The notes: a model not told the origin generated them from the sequence alone. Shown: positions 41,409 to 52,300, counted from the stretch's first letter. The stretch: DNA of 64,000 nucleotides from Clostridium sp. CAG:710 (GCA_000432595.1 HF996851.1:34037-98036), one strand, 5' to 3'. Translations and numbers: made by a program.

Positions 41409-42722
41409 ATGAATAATGATGATTATAAAAGAGATACTCAAAATAAAAACTCTTTTATTTATTCATATTTAAATAATACTCCAATTAATGTTCCATCGGG
41501 CGAAGAAGATATAGAAGTACTTGATTTTGACACAGAATTAGATAAACCAGTTGTTGAAACAGATCTTTCACACGCAACTGAAGGATTAGAAAAAATTAAT
41601 ACAGATAATAATACTGATAAAATGAAGATGGAGGACTTACTAAAAAAGACAGTAGCTCCTAAAGTAGAACATGAGATGAAAACTAGAAGGCAAAATAAAA
41701 CCTTCTTTGTAACATCTATTCTAGCTGGTGCATCATTTGTAGTTATAGTATTAATCGCAATTTTTACAAAAGGAACTTCATTTTATGTAGATTCTAGCGA
41801 AGTATATTATGAAAATAAAAAGGTAGAAAAAGTAGAAGAATATCAAACCGCAGTAGTAACCGATAATATATATACAGGTGTAACAGTAAATAATATATCT
41901 GATGCAAAAAAACTAATTGAAAATGATTCAACTAACCAAAAAGCAAAATGTAATAATGTTAAAACTAAAGAAGTAGAAAAAAGAATAGAAAAAAACTATG
42001 GAATAACTGCGATTAACTTTTGTGAAATGGATTATGATTTTGCATTAGAAATAGAAAATGTTATTAAAACAGTATATAAAGAATTTCCAAGTATTAAAGG
42101 ATATATTACTAATATAACACTAATAAATACCCCAGAATTTACTAACTATATTGCATCATTTGTATCAGCAAAATTGTTCGCTAAATCAAATACTAAGAAT
42201 ACGTATCCCAACGTTTATAAAATGTCGATTTTCCTAAATGCAAGTTACTTTTTAAATAAAGATTATTTAACAGCAACAGTTAATGATTCATCATCATATG
42301 GATATTTTCCTAGTAATGCAACTAGATATACTATAGTAGCACATGAATTAGGACATTACTTATCATTCTTAGCAGAAATGAGATCAACTACAGACTTAGA
42401 TAGTGTGCTTCTTCTTACAAAAGAAAACTATAGAGAATATTCTAATTTAATTAGTGATTCAAATAATGGAGTATTCTCACTTAAAATGATAAATGAAGCA
42501 TATGAATCATATAATAAATCACATAAAGGTGAATTTAGTAATGCAGATAAATTTAGGGAAAGTATCTCAGAGTATGCAATGGCAACAGATGCAAATGGTA
42601 GCTATATTTATGATGAAACAATCGCAGAAGCATTTCATGATTATTATGTAAATAGAACTAAGGCAAAACCTGCAAGTAAAGAGATAATGAAAGTACTAAG
42701 AAAATATTTAAATAAAAAATAA
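41409..42722 (+). CDS. Membrane-anchored zinc metalloprotease-like protein
   Basis: The protein has 437 residues. An acidic cytosolic part (1-95) is followed by one helix (about 100-120) and an outer domain holding 'YTIVAHELGHYLSFLAEM' (HELGH at 312-316), the zinc site of gluzincin/metzincin-type peptidases. A downstream 'FRESISEYAMATDANG' supplies a possible third ligand glutamate. It closes the pilus-like operon and may trim exported partners. TTGGAGGTGAG precedes ATG 41409. The family is not recognised beyond the motif. Confidence 0.75.
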   Translation: MNNDDYKRDTQNKNSFIYSYLNNTPINVPSGEEDIEVLDFDTELDKPVVETDLSHATEGLEKINTDNNTDKMKMEDLLKKTVAPKVEHEMKTRRQNKTFFVTSILAGASFVVIVLIAIFTKGTSFYVDSSEVYYENKKVEKVEEYQTAVVTDNIYTGVTVNNISDAKKLIENDSTNQKAKCNNVKTKEVEKRIEKNYGITAINFCEMDYDFALEIENVIKTVYKEFPSIKGYITNITLINTPEFTNYIASFVSAKLFAKSNTKNTYPNVYKMSIFLNASYFLNKDYLTATVNDSSSYGYFPSNATRYTIVAHELGHYLSFLAEMRSTTDLDSVLLLTKENYREYSNLISDSNNGVFSLKMINEAYESYNKSHKGEFSNADKFRESISEYAMATDANGSYIYDETIAEAFHDYYVNRTKAKPASKEIMKVLRKYLNKK

Positions 42723-42755
42723 AAGTATTGGTTATACTATGAAGGGTGATTAATA

Positions 42756-43706
42756 ATGATAGTAAGACTTGGTTATGTATCATTACCACTTAGTATAAAT
42801 ATTACATCTTCAAAAACTATAACTTACACAAGATTTAAAAATATAAATGATGGTTTTAATAAGATAGATTCAATTATATTAGATAATCTAGATGCTTTAT
42901 ATGAAATATTAAAATATAATAAAGCCAATAATATACATTTTTATAGAATGACATCTGCCTTAATACCACTTGCGACATTAGATGATGTTAAATTTGATTA
43001 TATTACCCCCTACTTAAAATTGTATAAAAAAGTAGGGGATTTTGCTAATAAAAATGAGATTAGAGTTGATGCACATCCTGATCAATTTTGCGTTTTAAAT
43101 AGTATAAATAAAGATATTGTAAAAAATAGTATTGAAATATTAAAGTACCAAAAAGCACTTTCTAAAGCATTTAAATTTACTAGTTTTAAATTAGTACTTC
43201 ATGTAGGTAGTAGTGCAGGTGGTAAAAAGGCAAGTATAACCAGATTTATTAATAATTTTAATAAATTAGAAGATTGTATTAAAAAAATGATAATACTAGA
43301 AAATGATGATAAAGTATTTAATATAATAGATGTTTTAGAACTATCAGAAAAGTTAAAAATACCAATGGTACTTGACTATCACCATTATATATGTAATAAC
43401 AATAATGAAGATATAGAAAAGTATTTACCTAGAATATTTAATACTTGGAAAGGTGAAGTATATCCTCCAAAAGTTCATTTTTCTACACCAAAATCTAAAA
43501 GAAAAAATGAATTTAGATCTCATAATGATTTTATAAATGTAAATGATTTTATAACATTTTTAGAAATAGTAAAAAAATATACTGATAAGTTAGATATAAT
43601 GATTGAAGCAAAAGCAAAGGATTTAGCACTATTTAAATTAGTAAGAGAATTAAAATATAAAAAAGAATATCAATTTATTGATGATACAAGTTTTATTGTA
43701 AAGTAA
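42756..43706 (+). CDS. uvsE: UV damage endonuclease UvsE
   Basis: The protein has 316 residues and shows the UvdE TIM-barrel motifs: 'RLGYVSLPLSIN' at the start, 'FYRMTSALIPLAT', 'RVDAHPDQFCVLNS', 'KLVLHVGSSAGGKKASITRF', 'LENDDKVFN' and 'MVLDYHHYICNN'. It nicks DNA 5' to UV photoproducts and some abasic sites. 'HFSTPKSKRKNEFRSHNDFI' carries the last metal ligands. AAGGGTGATT precedes ATG 42756. Confidence 0.94.
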   Translation: MIVRLGYVSLPLSINITSSKTITYTRFKNINDGFNKIDSIILDNLDALYEILKYNKANNIHFYRMTSALIPLATLDDVKFDYITPYLKLYKKVGDFANKNEIRVDAHPDQFCVLNSINKDIVKNSIEILKYQKALSKAFKFTSFKLVLHVGSSAGGKKASITRFINNFNKLEDCIKKMIILENDDKVFNIIDVLELSEKLKIPMVLDYHHYICNNNNEDIEKYLPRIFNTWKGEVYPPKVHFSTPKSKRKNEFRSHNDFINVNDFITFLEIVKKYTDKLDIMIEAKAKDLALFKLVRELKYKKEYQFIDDTSFIVK

Positions 43707-43726
43707 TTATTTTGGATATATTTAAC

Positions 43727-43756
43727 TTGTAAAATATAATGATATTAATGTATAAT
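43727..43756 (+). promoter_or_regulatory. Promoter of the second TasA-like gene
   Basis: TTGTAA (43727-43732), an 18-bp spacer and TATAAT (43751-43756). It has no G tract, unlike the promoter of the 13479 paralogue. Confidence 0.6.
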
Positions 43757-43784
43757 AATAATGTTAAGATAAAGGAGTAGTAAA

Positions 43785-45513
43785 ATGAAAGATAGAAAGA
43801 AAAGAAATATTATAATTGGCTCTTTATGCTCTTTGCTTGTATTTATGGGTATTGGTTATGCAGTATTATCGCAGACTCTAAATATAAGTGGTACAGCAAA
43901 TATGAAAGGTACTTGGGATATAAAAATAACTGATATAAGTGAAGCAAGTAGAACTGGAAAAGCAGATTCAGGTACACCAACTATTTCATCAAGTGGAGTA
44001 TCTGCATCATTTGAAGCAAACTTATGGATGCCAGGAGACTCAATAACTTATAATATTACAGTAAAGAATAATGGTAATATAGATGCAGCTTTAAAAGAGT
44101 TAGTACCATCAGTAGAAAATGGCGTACAACAAGTAAAATTCAGTAATAATGCAGTACAAGGAAAAGTATTAAGGCAAAGTGAAAGTTATACTTTTCAAGT
44201 AAGTGTAGTATTTGATGAAGATGCAACTGAGATACCACAAGATTCAAAAACAAATCCACCAAAATACACAATATCATTAACATTTGTACAATATACAGGA
44301 AATAGTTTATATACACCAACAAATGAAACAACAGATAATTCATGTTTTGTGATTAATACAGCATACAATATCATTAACATTTGTACAATATACAGGGAAT
44401 AGTTTATATACACCAGTTAATGAAACAACAGATAATTCATGTTTTGTGATTAATACAGCAGGAGAAATAACAGGATATGATTATAATTGTGGTACAGTAG
44501 TAACAGTACCTGCAGAAATTGATGGAATTCAAGTTAAAAGTATAACATCTATTGCTTTTGCTGAAACCAGTTCTTATAATGTATGGATGTATGGCAAAGA
44601 AGAAAGTGCAGATGTAACAAAAACTTATTACATTTTTAAAGATCAAAATGCAAGAGCATTATTCTTAGAATCACAAGGAATAACTCAAGAAGAGTTAGAT
44701 GCTGAAGAAAACACATATAATTATTTAAAAGGTGATCCTGCATTACAGAATATTGATTTGGGAATTTTTGAAATGGGCGTGAATATTTTTAGGAATTCAA
44801 CTGGTAAAATAATTACAGACACTTATGGCAATGTTGCACTTACAGAATTAGACCTAAGTCATGCTGATTATCTGGAAAATGTTGAATGTTTAGATTGGGT
44901 TCCAAACTTAAAAACATTGAATTTAAATTCAACATCTGAAACATTAAAAATTAATAACACAATAAATTATGCATATTATTTTAATAACCCTTATCTCAAT
45001 TATCAAGATGATAACATAAATGAAACTCTTCAACAATATATAAAAACATTAGATTTGTTAGTTGTAAATGCGGATAATTTTGCTACACTAAGTTCTTCAA
45101 GGTTAGAAATGTTTGTGGGAAACCAAAAAATTAAAACACTTATTGTATTGGATGGAAAAAATAAACATACAATTGAAAGCTCTAATCTTTTTCAATCGAC
45201 TACTTCAGAAATCAAAAATGTTATTATTGATGATGGTATAGTTGAAATAAAAAATAGCGTTTTTTCAAGCCACAGTATTGAACACGTGACACTTCCAGCA
45301 ACGTTAAAAACAATTGGCAGTTACACTTTTGCTTTTAATAAATTAACAAACACAGGTCTTGGTAAACTTCCTAGTTCATTAACTAGCTTATCTACATATG
45401 CATTTAGTGATAATCCCGATTTAACTCAAATAACATTAACTTCTCCAAAAGACTTGCCTGGTTGGCCAAATGGTGGAACAGTTGATGGTAAGACAGTAAT
45501 ATATGAAAGATAG
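43785..45513 (+). pseudogene. TasA/SipW-type surface protein with BspA-like LRR end, frameshifted by a 97-bp duplication
   Basis: The first frame (43785-44402) has the leader 'RKKRNIIIGSLCSLLVFMG' with 'GYAVLSQTLNISGTA' and the TasA-like domain. The second frame, open to 45513, reads 'VVTVPAEIDGIQVKSITSIAF' and BspA-type leucine-rich motifs such as 'HVTLPATLKTIGSYTFAFN'. Between them, 44268-44364 and 44365-44461 are tandem copies of one 97-bp unit; 97 is not a multiple of three, so the join shifts the frame. Removing one copy restores a single protein of about 540 residues. AAAGGAG precedes ATG 43785. Confidence 0.88.
44268..44461 (+). repeat. 97-bp tandem duplication, two copies
   Basis: Copies 44268-44364 and 44365-44461 differ at about four bases (for example AGGAAAT against AGGGAAT). 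They encode the same stretch of a surface protein in different frames. Confidence 0.88.
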
Positions 45514-45573
45514 ATTTTTCTATCTTTTTTTCTTTTATAGTTGTATAATAAATATTATTGGAGGGATATTACT

Positions 45574-47310
45574 ATGAATAATCAAAATATTATAAATGAA
45601 ATACGTAGTAAAATAGATATAGTTGATTTAATTAGCGAATATGTTCCTCTATCTCAAAAGGGCAAAAACTATTTTGGAGTTTGTCCTTTTCACAATGATA
45701 CTAATCCTTCTATGAGTGTATCTAGAGAAAAACAAATTTATAAATGTTTCTCTTGTGGTGCAAGTGGCAATATATTTACATTTGTTAGTGAATATGAAAA
45801 TATCTCTTTTAAAGAAGCACTTAACCTTTTAGCAAATAAAATTGGATATAAGATAGACACAGGTAAAAGTTATACTAAACCAGATTTATATAAAAAATAT
45901 TATGATATGTATGATCTTGCTACTAAATTTTATCAAAATAATATTAATACTCATGAAGGAAAAGAAGCTAAAGAATATTTAAAAAACAGACAAATAAATG
46001 AAGAAATAATAAAAAGATTTCAAGTGGGATTTTCTCTTGATAAAAAAAATTCATTAATTGAACTTTTAATAAAAAAAGGATATACAGTAAAAGAACTTGT
46101 TCAATATGGTCTTGCAGTAGAGGACCACGATGTTTATATAAATCGTATAATGTTTCCACTATATGATACATCAGGTAGAGTAGTTGCATTTAGTGGAAGA
46201 ATATATGGAAATTCTAAACTTAATAAATATGTAAATACAAAAGAAACTCCAATATTTAAAAAAGGGCAATGCTTATATAATTATCATATAGCAAAAGAAG
46301 CATCACGTAAAAAAGGATTTGTAATAATAATGGAAGGTTTTATGGATGTTATTAGAGCAAGTACTGTAGGATATGATAATGTAGTTGCATTAATGGGAAC
46401 TGCACTTACTAGTGAACAACTTGGGTTAATAAAAAGGTTATCACTAAATATAATATTATGTTTTGATGGAGATAGAGCTGGAGAACACGCAACTATGAGT
46501 GCTGGAGAACAATTAGAAAAAATTGGAATAAATCCTAAAGTAATTGCATTAACTGGAGGAGATGATCCTGATACATTCATAATAAAAAATGGAAAAGAAA
46601 GATTTGATTCTCTAGTAGAATCAGCTATTAATTTTAGTGATTATAAAATAAAAGCTTTAAAAAGTGGAGTAAATTTTCAAAGTGATATAGAACTTTCTAA
46701 CTATATTGATAAGGTAATTAAAGAAGTAAGTTTAATAAAAGATGACATAAGAAGAGAGATAATACTAAAAAAACTTGCAATTGAAGTAAATATAGGGTAT
46801 AATACCCTAGAAAAAAGGTTAGACAAGTATATATCTGAATCTAAGCCTGTAGAAGTTGCAAATCCAATTAAAAATAATGAAAAGCCTCATTTGACTAGAT
46901 ATCAAAAGGCAGTTAATGCATTTCTTTATAACATGATGACTAATCCAGATGTAATAGAACGTTATAATAGAGAAAATATTTGTCTTTTAACTCCAGTTAA
47001 TAGATATCTAGCTAATGAAATATCATTTTATTATGAAAAAATTGGTAGTATAAATATTGCAGATATGTATACCTATCTAGCTGATAAAGAAGAGTTATTA
47101 GCGCTTGTTAAAGAGATTACAGAAACAGATGAGTATGATTGTAGTGCAAAAGCAATTGATGATTATATAGATGTGATTAATGATTATAATAAGAGGCAAG
47201 AGATTAAACGCCTAAATGAGATGATAAGAAAAGAAAATGATCCAATGGAAAAATCAAAAATTGCTGAACAGATTAGGCTAATAAAAATTGGGGAGAGTAA
47301 GAATGGTTAA
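45574..47310 (+). CDS. dnaG: DNA primase
   Basis: The protein has 578 residues: CHC2 zinc-binding domain 'CPFHNDTNPSMSVSREKQIY' with CxxC 'KCFSCG', then the Toprim domain with 'VIIMEGFMDVIRA' and 'ILCFDGDRAGEHATM'. It makes RNA primers for replication. GGAGGG (45559-45564) selects ATG 45574 over an upstream in-frame ATG 45541. The dnaG-rpoD-trmK order is the macromolecular-synthesis operon of Firmicutes; the gene overlaps rpoD by eight bases. Confidence 0.97.
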   Translation: MNNQNIINEIRSKIDIVDLISEYVPLSQKGKNYFGVCPFHNDTNPSMSVSREKQIYKCFSCGASGNIFTFVSEYENISFKEALNLLANKIGYKIDTGKSYTKPDLYKKYYDMYDLATKFYQNNINTHEGKEAKEYLKNRQINEEIIKRFQVGFSLDKKNSLIELLIKKGYTVKELVQYGLAVEDHDVYINRIMFPLYDTSGRVVAFSGRIYGNSKLNKYVNTKETPIFKKGQCLYNYHIAKEASRKKGFVIIMEGFMDVIRASTVGYDNVVALMGTALTSEQLGLIKRLSLNIILCFDGDRAGEHATMSAGEQLEKIGINPKVIALTGGDDPDTFIIKNGKERFDSLVESAINFSDYKIKALKSGVNFQSDIELSNYIDKVIKEVSLIKDDIRREIILKKLAIEVNIGYNTLEKRLDKYISESKPVEVANPIKNNEKPHLTRYQKAVNAFLYNMMTNPDVIERYNRENICLLTPVNRYLANEISFYYEKIGSINIADMYTYLADKEELLALVKEITETDEYDCSAKAIDDYIDVINDYNKRQEIKRLNEMIRKENDPMEKSKIAEQIRLIKIGESKNG

Positions 47311-48397
47311 CGAAATTAAAACAATTGAAGATAGAAAAAAATCTTTAATTAAAAAAGGTAAGGCTAATGGATATGTAACATATGAAGAAATGGCCGAAGA
47401 ATTAAAAGGACTAGAAGTTGATTCTGATACCCTTGATGATTTATATAATACATTAGTTGAAAATCACATTGAAATTATATCTGAGACTACAGATAATTCT
47501 GAAGATGATAATGATGAAAATCCAGGGGATTTAGTTGTTGAAGATTTAACCCTATCTAAGGACATTAAAATAAATGATCCCGTTAGGATGTATTTAAAAG
47601 AAATAGGTAGAATTAATCTACTTACTAGTGATGAAGAATTTGAATATGCACGTCTTGCTGAACAAGGCGATGAACATGCAAAAAAAATGCTTGCAGAATC
47701 AAATCTTCGTCTAGTAGTATCAATCGCAAAAAGATATGTTGGTAGAGGAATGCTTTTCCTTGATTTAATACAAGAAGGTAATATAGGACTTATGAAAGCA
47801 GTAGAAAAATTTGATCCAACTAAAGGATATAAGTTTTCTACATATGCTACTTGGTGGATTAGACAAGCTATAACAAGAGCTATCGCAGACCAAGCAAGAA
47901 CTATACGTGTGCCTGTACATATGGTAGAAACGATTAATAAACTTGCGCGTGTACAAAGGCAATTAACACAAGAATTAAATCGTGAACCAACAGAAGAAGA
48001 AATTGCTAAGAAGTTAGGAGTAACTGTTGACAAAGTTCGAGAAGTATATAAGATAAGTCAAGATCCAGTTTCTCTAGAAACTCCAATTGGTGAAGAAGAT
48101 GATTCACATTTAGGAGATTTCATTAAAGATGAAAGAACTATGTCACCAGAGGAGTATGCAACAGTAGAACTTTTAAAAGAAGAATTAGCTAGCGTATTAT
48201 TAACATTAACTGAACGTGAAGAAAAAGTATTAAGACTTCGTTTTGGTCTTGATGATGGACAATGCAGGACACTAGAAGAAGTTGGACAAATATTTGGCGT
48301 TACAAGAGAAAGAATTCGTCAGATTGAAGCTAAAGCATTAAGAAAACTTCGTCATCCATCACGTTCAAGAAAACTTAAGGATTTCTTGATCGATTAA
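47303..48397 (+). CDS. rpoD: Primary sigma factor of RNA polymerase (SigA/RpoD)
   Basis: The protein has 364 residues and all sigma-70 regions: region 1.2 'DPVRMYLKEIGRINLLT', region 2 'DLIQEGNIGLMKAVEKFDPTKGYKFSTYATWWIRQAI', region 3 and region 4 'LEEVGQIFGVTRERIRQIEAKALRKLRHPSRS'. It directs -10/-35 promoter use, in line with the many consensus promoters found here. GGGAGAGTAAG selects ATG 47303. Confidence 0.98.
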   Translation: MVNEIKTIEDRKKSLIKKGKANGYVTYEEMAEELKGLEVDSDTLDDLYNTLVENHIEIISETTDNSEDDNDENPGDLVVEDLTLSKDIKINDPVRMYLKEIGRINLLTSDEEFEYARLAEQGDEHAKKMLAESNLRLVVSIAKRYVGRGMLFLDLIQEGNIGLMKAVEKFDPTKGYKFSTYATWWIRQAITRAIADQARTIRVPVHMVETINKLARVQRQLTQELNREPTEEEIAKKLGVTVDKVREVYKISQDPVSLETPIGEEDDSHLGDFIKDERTMSPEEYATVELLKEELASVLLTLTEREEKVLRLRFGLDDGQCRTLEEVGQIFGVTRERIRQIEAKALRKLRHPSRSRKLKDFLID

Positions 48398-49176
48398 TGA
48401 AAATTAATAATAGACTTAAAAATGTAGCTAATTTTGTTTTAAAAGATTCGAATGTGATAGATGTAGGCTGTGATCATGCGTTATTATGTATCTATTTAGC
48501 AAGTAATTATCCTAATATGAGGCTTATTGCATCTGATGTAAGAGAAGGACCTCTTAAACAAGCAAAAGCAAACATAGAAAAGTATGGCTTAGAAGATAGG
48601 ATTACACTTAAATTAGGTGATGGAATTGCTACTATAGATAATGATACGAATGTTATTGTTATATCTGGCATGGGTGGTATTACAATTGCTGATATTATAA
48701 CAAAAAATAAAGAAAAATTAGATAAAATAGATCAGATAGTTGTATCTCCTAATAATGATTTCTATGCAGTAAGAAGTGAAATTACAAAATTAGGCTTTAT
48801 AATTGATAGAGAAGAAGTAATAAAAGAAAGAGATAAATTTTATTTAATAATTAGTTTTGTCAAAGGAAAGAAAAAATACAAAAAAAGAGAACTTTACTTT
48901 GGAAGTAAATGTATCTTATATGATAAGACTCTAAGAGAGTATTATAAAGGACAATTCCTATTACTATTTAATAAGTATTCTAGACTTCCTGATAAAAGAA
49001 TATTTGCAAAGCATAAAATAAAAGTTAAAATAGATATGCTAGCAGATGATATAGATATGTTAGATAAAAAACAAGCAAGAGAAGAAAGAAAAATGAAAAG
49101 GGAAGCAAAAAGACTTGCAAGAATAGAAAAAAGACAAGCTAAGAAAGAAAAGAAGTTATTAGAAAAAAGTGTTTAA
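48397..49176 (+). CDS. trmK: tRNA (adenine-22-N1)-methyltransferase TrmK
   Basis: The protein has 259 residues: SAM-binding 'NVIDVGCDHALLCIYLASNYPNM', 'ASDVREGPLKQAKANIEKYGLEDRI', 'VISGMGGITIADII' and 'IVVSPNNDFYAVR', the pattern of TrmK/YqfN. The C-terminal 50 residues are a basic coiled coil rich in 'KREAKRLARIEKRQAKKEKK', longer than usual. The start overlaps the rpoD stop. A terminator follows. Confidence 0.93.
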   Translation: MKINNRLKNVANFVLKDSNVIDVGCDHALLCIYLASNYPNMRLIASDVREGPLKQAKANIEKYGLEDRITLKLGDGIATIDNDTNVIVISGMGGITIADIITKNKEKLDKIDQIVVSPNNDFYAVRSEITKLGFIIDREEVIKERDKFYLIISFVKGKKKYKKRELYFGSKCILYDKTLREYYKGQFLLLFNKYSRLPDKRIFAKHKIKVKIDMLADDIDMLDKKQAREERKMKREAKRLARIEKRQAKKEKKLLEKSV

Positions 49177-49203
49177 GGGACTTAAAAAGAGTTCCTTTTT
49201 TTA
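49175..49203 (+). terminator. Terminator of the dnaG-rpoD-trmK operon
   Basis: AAGGGACT and AGTTCCTT pair around AAAAAG and run into T residues. Confidence 0.78.
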
Positions 49204-49250
49204 TTCAAAATTTAATGTCTACTTGCTTTGTATCAAGCAAATATTCCGTC

Positions 49251-49280
49251 TTGATTTTCAATGGGGGAGGGGTGTATACT
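49251..49280 (+). promoter_or_regulatory. G-rich spacer promoter, second copy
   Basis: TTGATT (49251-49256), an 18-bp spacer and TATACT (49275-49280). The spacer has GGGGGAGGGG (49264-49273) where the copy at 13413 has G10. Flanks on both sides (CAAATATTC upstream, ATTAAAATA downstream) are also shared. Confidence 0.75.
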
Positions 49281-49313
49281 TAATATATATTAAAATAGGA
49301 GAGGTTAGAAAGT

Positions 49314-52300
49314 ATGGATAGTAAAGATAAAGGCTTAACCCTAAGTCAAAAGATTGTTACAGACGCAGTACTAAGAAAGAATGATTATAATAAAAGAGAA
49401 TGGTTATCCAGAAGATATGGAAAAGGTAGAAAACTTGATCAAGCATTTGAAAAAATCTTTTCATCAATTTCATATAATGGATTTAAAGTTGAATTACTAC
49501 TAAAATTGAATGCAGGTGATGATAGGATTTCAGATGTAATTGAGAATGAAATAGATTCTACAGGAGACTTTCATTACATAAAAAATATGATACTTCCAGA
49601 AATCAGGCATGTAAAAGATGAAAAAAAGAGATTTGATTTGATAAAAAAAGTGGACAATAAAGTCATTACAATATTAGGTAAAAATACCAATTATGAAAAT
49701 AAATATATTTTTGATTTGAGGGATGTTACAGATTACATTAATGATTTGTCTAAGATGCTTGAAGATTTTAACGAACCAGAATTTATATTATCATTTTTAA
49801 GCTTAGACAGATATGATCTAGGTTCAATTGTGAAAAAAATGTCAACATTGACTATTGATGAGAAATTGCTTTCATCATTTCCTAAGGTTGCACAAACTAT
49901 AGATGAAAATAATGATGCTAAAATAGAATCAATTTGCCAATATTTTTATCATTTGGATGATAAACAAAAGTTGATACTTATTAATTGCATGCCTGAGAAT
50001 AAGCTTCCATACATATTATTGGATAGTGATTTTTTATGCCAATTGCCTTCCCTAAAAGAAAAAATAAATAATGCATCAAACAAAGATGAAAATGATTTGA
50101 AATTATTGTATGAGAAAATATCAAGATTTGAATTGTCAAAAGATGCTCCAGAAGGAGTAAAAAAAATGTATTATGCTCATAATTATGGTAGATATTCTGA
50201 CATACTCGAACAATTAAAAATCCCATCTAATATTGAATTCCTGATAGAAAAAAATATTGATTTAAATCTAATTTTTAGTGTCAAAGATAATGAACAAAAT
50301 TATGTAAATGTAAATGCCATTGCTAGTCAATTCGATGATAAAAAAGATGCAATAAAAACAATTGCTTTATATAAAGCAATAACTTATTATAAAGATTATG
50401 TTGATAGTAAAGATCCAAAGGAAAGCATATATCAGCATATATATAATAGTATTATTGCTGGATCAAAATATTTAGAGAATATGCCAGAAGATTTTAAGAA
50501 AGAACACCCTGATTTATTTTTAAGTCAAGATACTCCAGAAGAATTGAGAGAGTTGCTTTGCAATAGAGGATTGACATCCGAAAAATTGTTAGAACATCCA
50601 GAGTGGATTGATGTTTTGGCTGAAGGAAGCATTAATTTAAATGCGATATTCCATTTTGGAAGAAATCATAAAATAAATAATGAAGAATCAATTAATGATT
50701 TTGAGACTCGTAAAGAAACAATCAAGTGTATTGCAATATATAAACAAATGAACTGTAGCTTAAGTAGTACAATCATAAATAAAGAATCCATTTATCAAGA
50801 AATGAGAAGCGCGATTTTACATGGCCGCGCCTATCCAGAAGATATGCCAGAAGATTTTAAGAAAGCACACCCTGATTTATTTTTAAGTCAAGATGCTCCA
50901 GAAAAGTTAAAAAACTATTTTTACGATTCTAATGGTGGATGTTTTATGTCATTCAAAAAAATACAAGAGCATAAAGATTGGTTACCATTTATTACGGGAA
51001 AAAGATTAACTGCTTCGTTGCTTAGGGATCCAACTCATAATAAAAAAATGATGAAATATTTTGAAGTTTTTGGAGAAGAAAAGGCTATCAAATTAGGAAT
51101 TTCTAGAACCGAAACTATTGAACAAATGGTATTTTCAAATCAAGCGGATTTGATGAAAGCATGGTATGACAAAACAGGTCAAAAATTTATACCGGATTTT
51201 GTAATAATGCAAAATTTCAAAATAGAAGAGGCTGATAAATTTTTAACATCTGGTAAAATTTGGAGTAACTTAATGAAAATCAAAAGCTTTACTCAAACTC
51301 CAGAAGCAAGAGAGGCTATGTTAAAACTTGCCTATTCATTTGGTGCCTTTGATCAAGATCAAAGAGGAATTAAAAAATTACAAGATTTATTAGTGGGACT
51401 ACCTAAGAAAATCGATTTGGAGCAAGCACATATATTTGAGCAAATAGCTACACAAATTGATTACAATGGTCAAACGGATTTAATAGAGTCATTAAGGCAA
51501 GAAAATGTTGATATTGATTTTTCAAAAAATATATTTGAGCAAATATATAGAAAAAATGAAGACGGCTCTTATACTTTGACTATTAATGCTCAAAGTTGTC
51601 CTAAATCAGCACAGGCTATTAGAGGCGTTTTAGAAAAATTTAGAGAAGTACCAATGCTTACACCAGATAAAGCGCATCATTATCTAGGTGGTTTCAAATT
51701 AGAATATGATTCTGATTTTAGGGAGTTTTTCTTATCGAATTTTGACATTATTATTGGCGATAGTAAGTATTTGTCACAAATTTCTGCAATACAACGTAGA
51801 TTCAAAGAAATAAAAACTAGATATTCAAATGTTAATTTAACATTGGATTTAGCCATGAGTTATATCAATAATAATAAATATGAAAATGTAAATACTGGAA
51901 ACGAAAGAGTAACACAAGTAGCAGGACTTCAAAATTATTCTCAGCAAGATTTTGAAATTCTTCAACAAATTTATAATTATGGCAAACAGAGAACGTTTAG
52001 CAGTATTCCTCGTATTTCGTCAGATAAAAGTGTGAATCTTCCATCTGGAACTTATCATTATGAAATTTTGAGACTTGATGATCCTAGGGCAATGTCAATA
52101 GGTTTTGAAAGCGATTGTTGTCAGAGATTAGGAGAACCTGCAGAAGTTTGCATGGAACATAGTATGGTTGATAAAAATGGAAGAGTATTTATTATAACAA
52201 ATACTGCTGGAGAGATAGTTGCCCAAAGTTGGGTATGGAGAAACAAAGATGTGTTGTGTTTTGATAATATAGAAGTTCCAGATCAAAAAATGTGGGATAA

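Noticed and set aside
44140..44343. Short minus-strand frames in the 97-bp duplication
   Set aside because: They exist only because the duplicated AT-rich unit is repeated; no start signals or known products.
46284..46580. Open frame of 98 codons on the minus strand
   Set aside because: Antisense to the Toprim part of dnaG; product is low-complexity.
47464..48033. Long open frame (189 codons) on the minus strand
   Set aside because: It lies wholly inside rpoD on the opposite strand, has no ribosome site and encodes no known motif; rpoD is certain.
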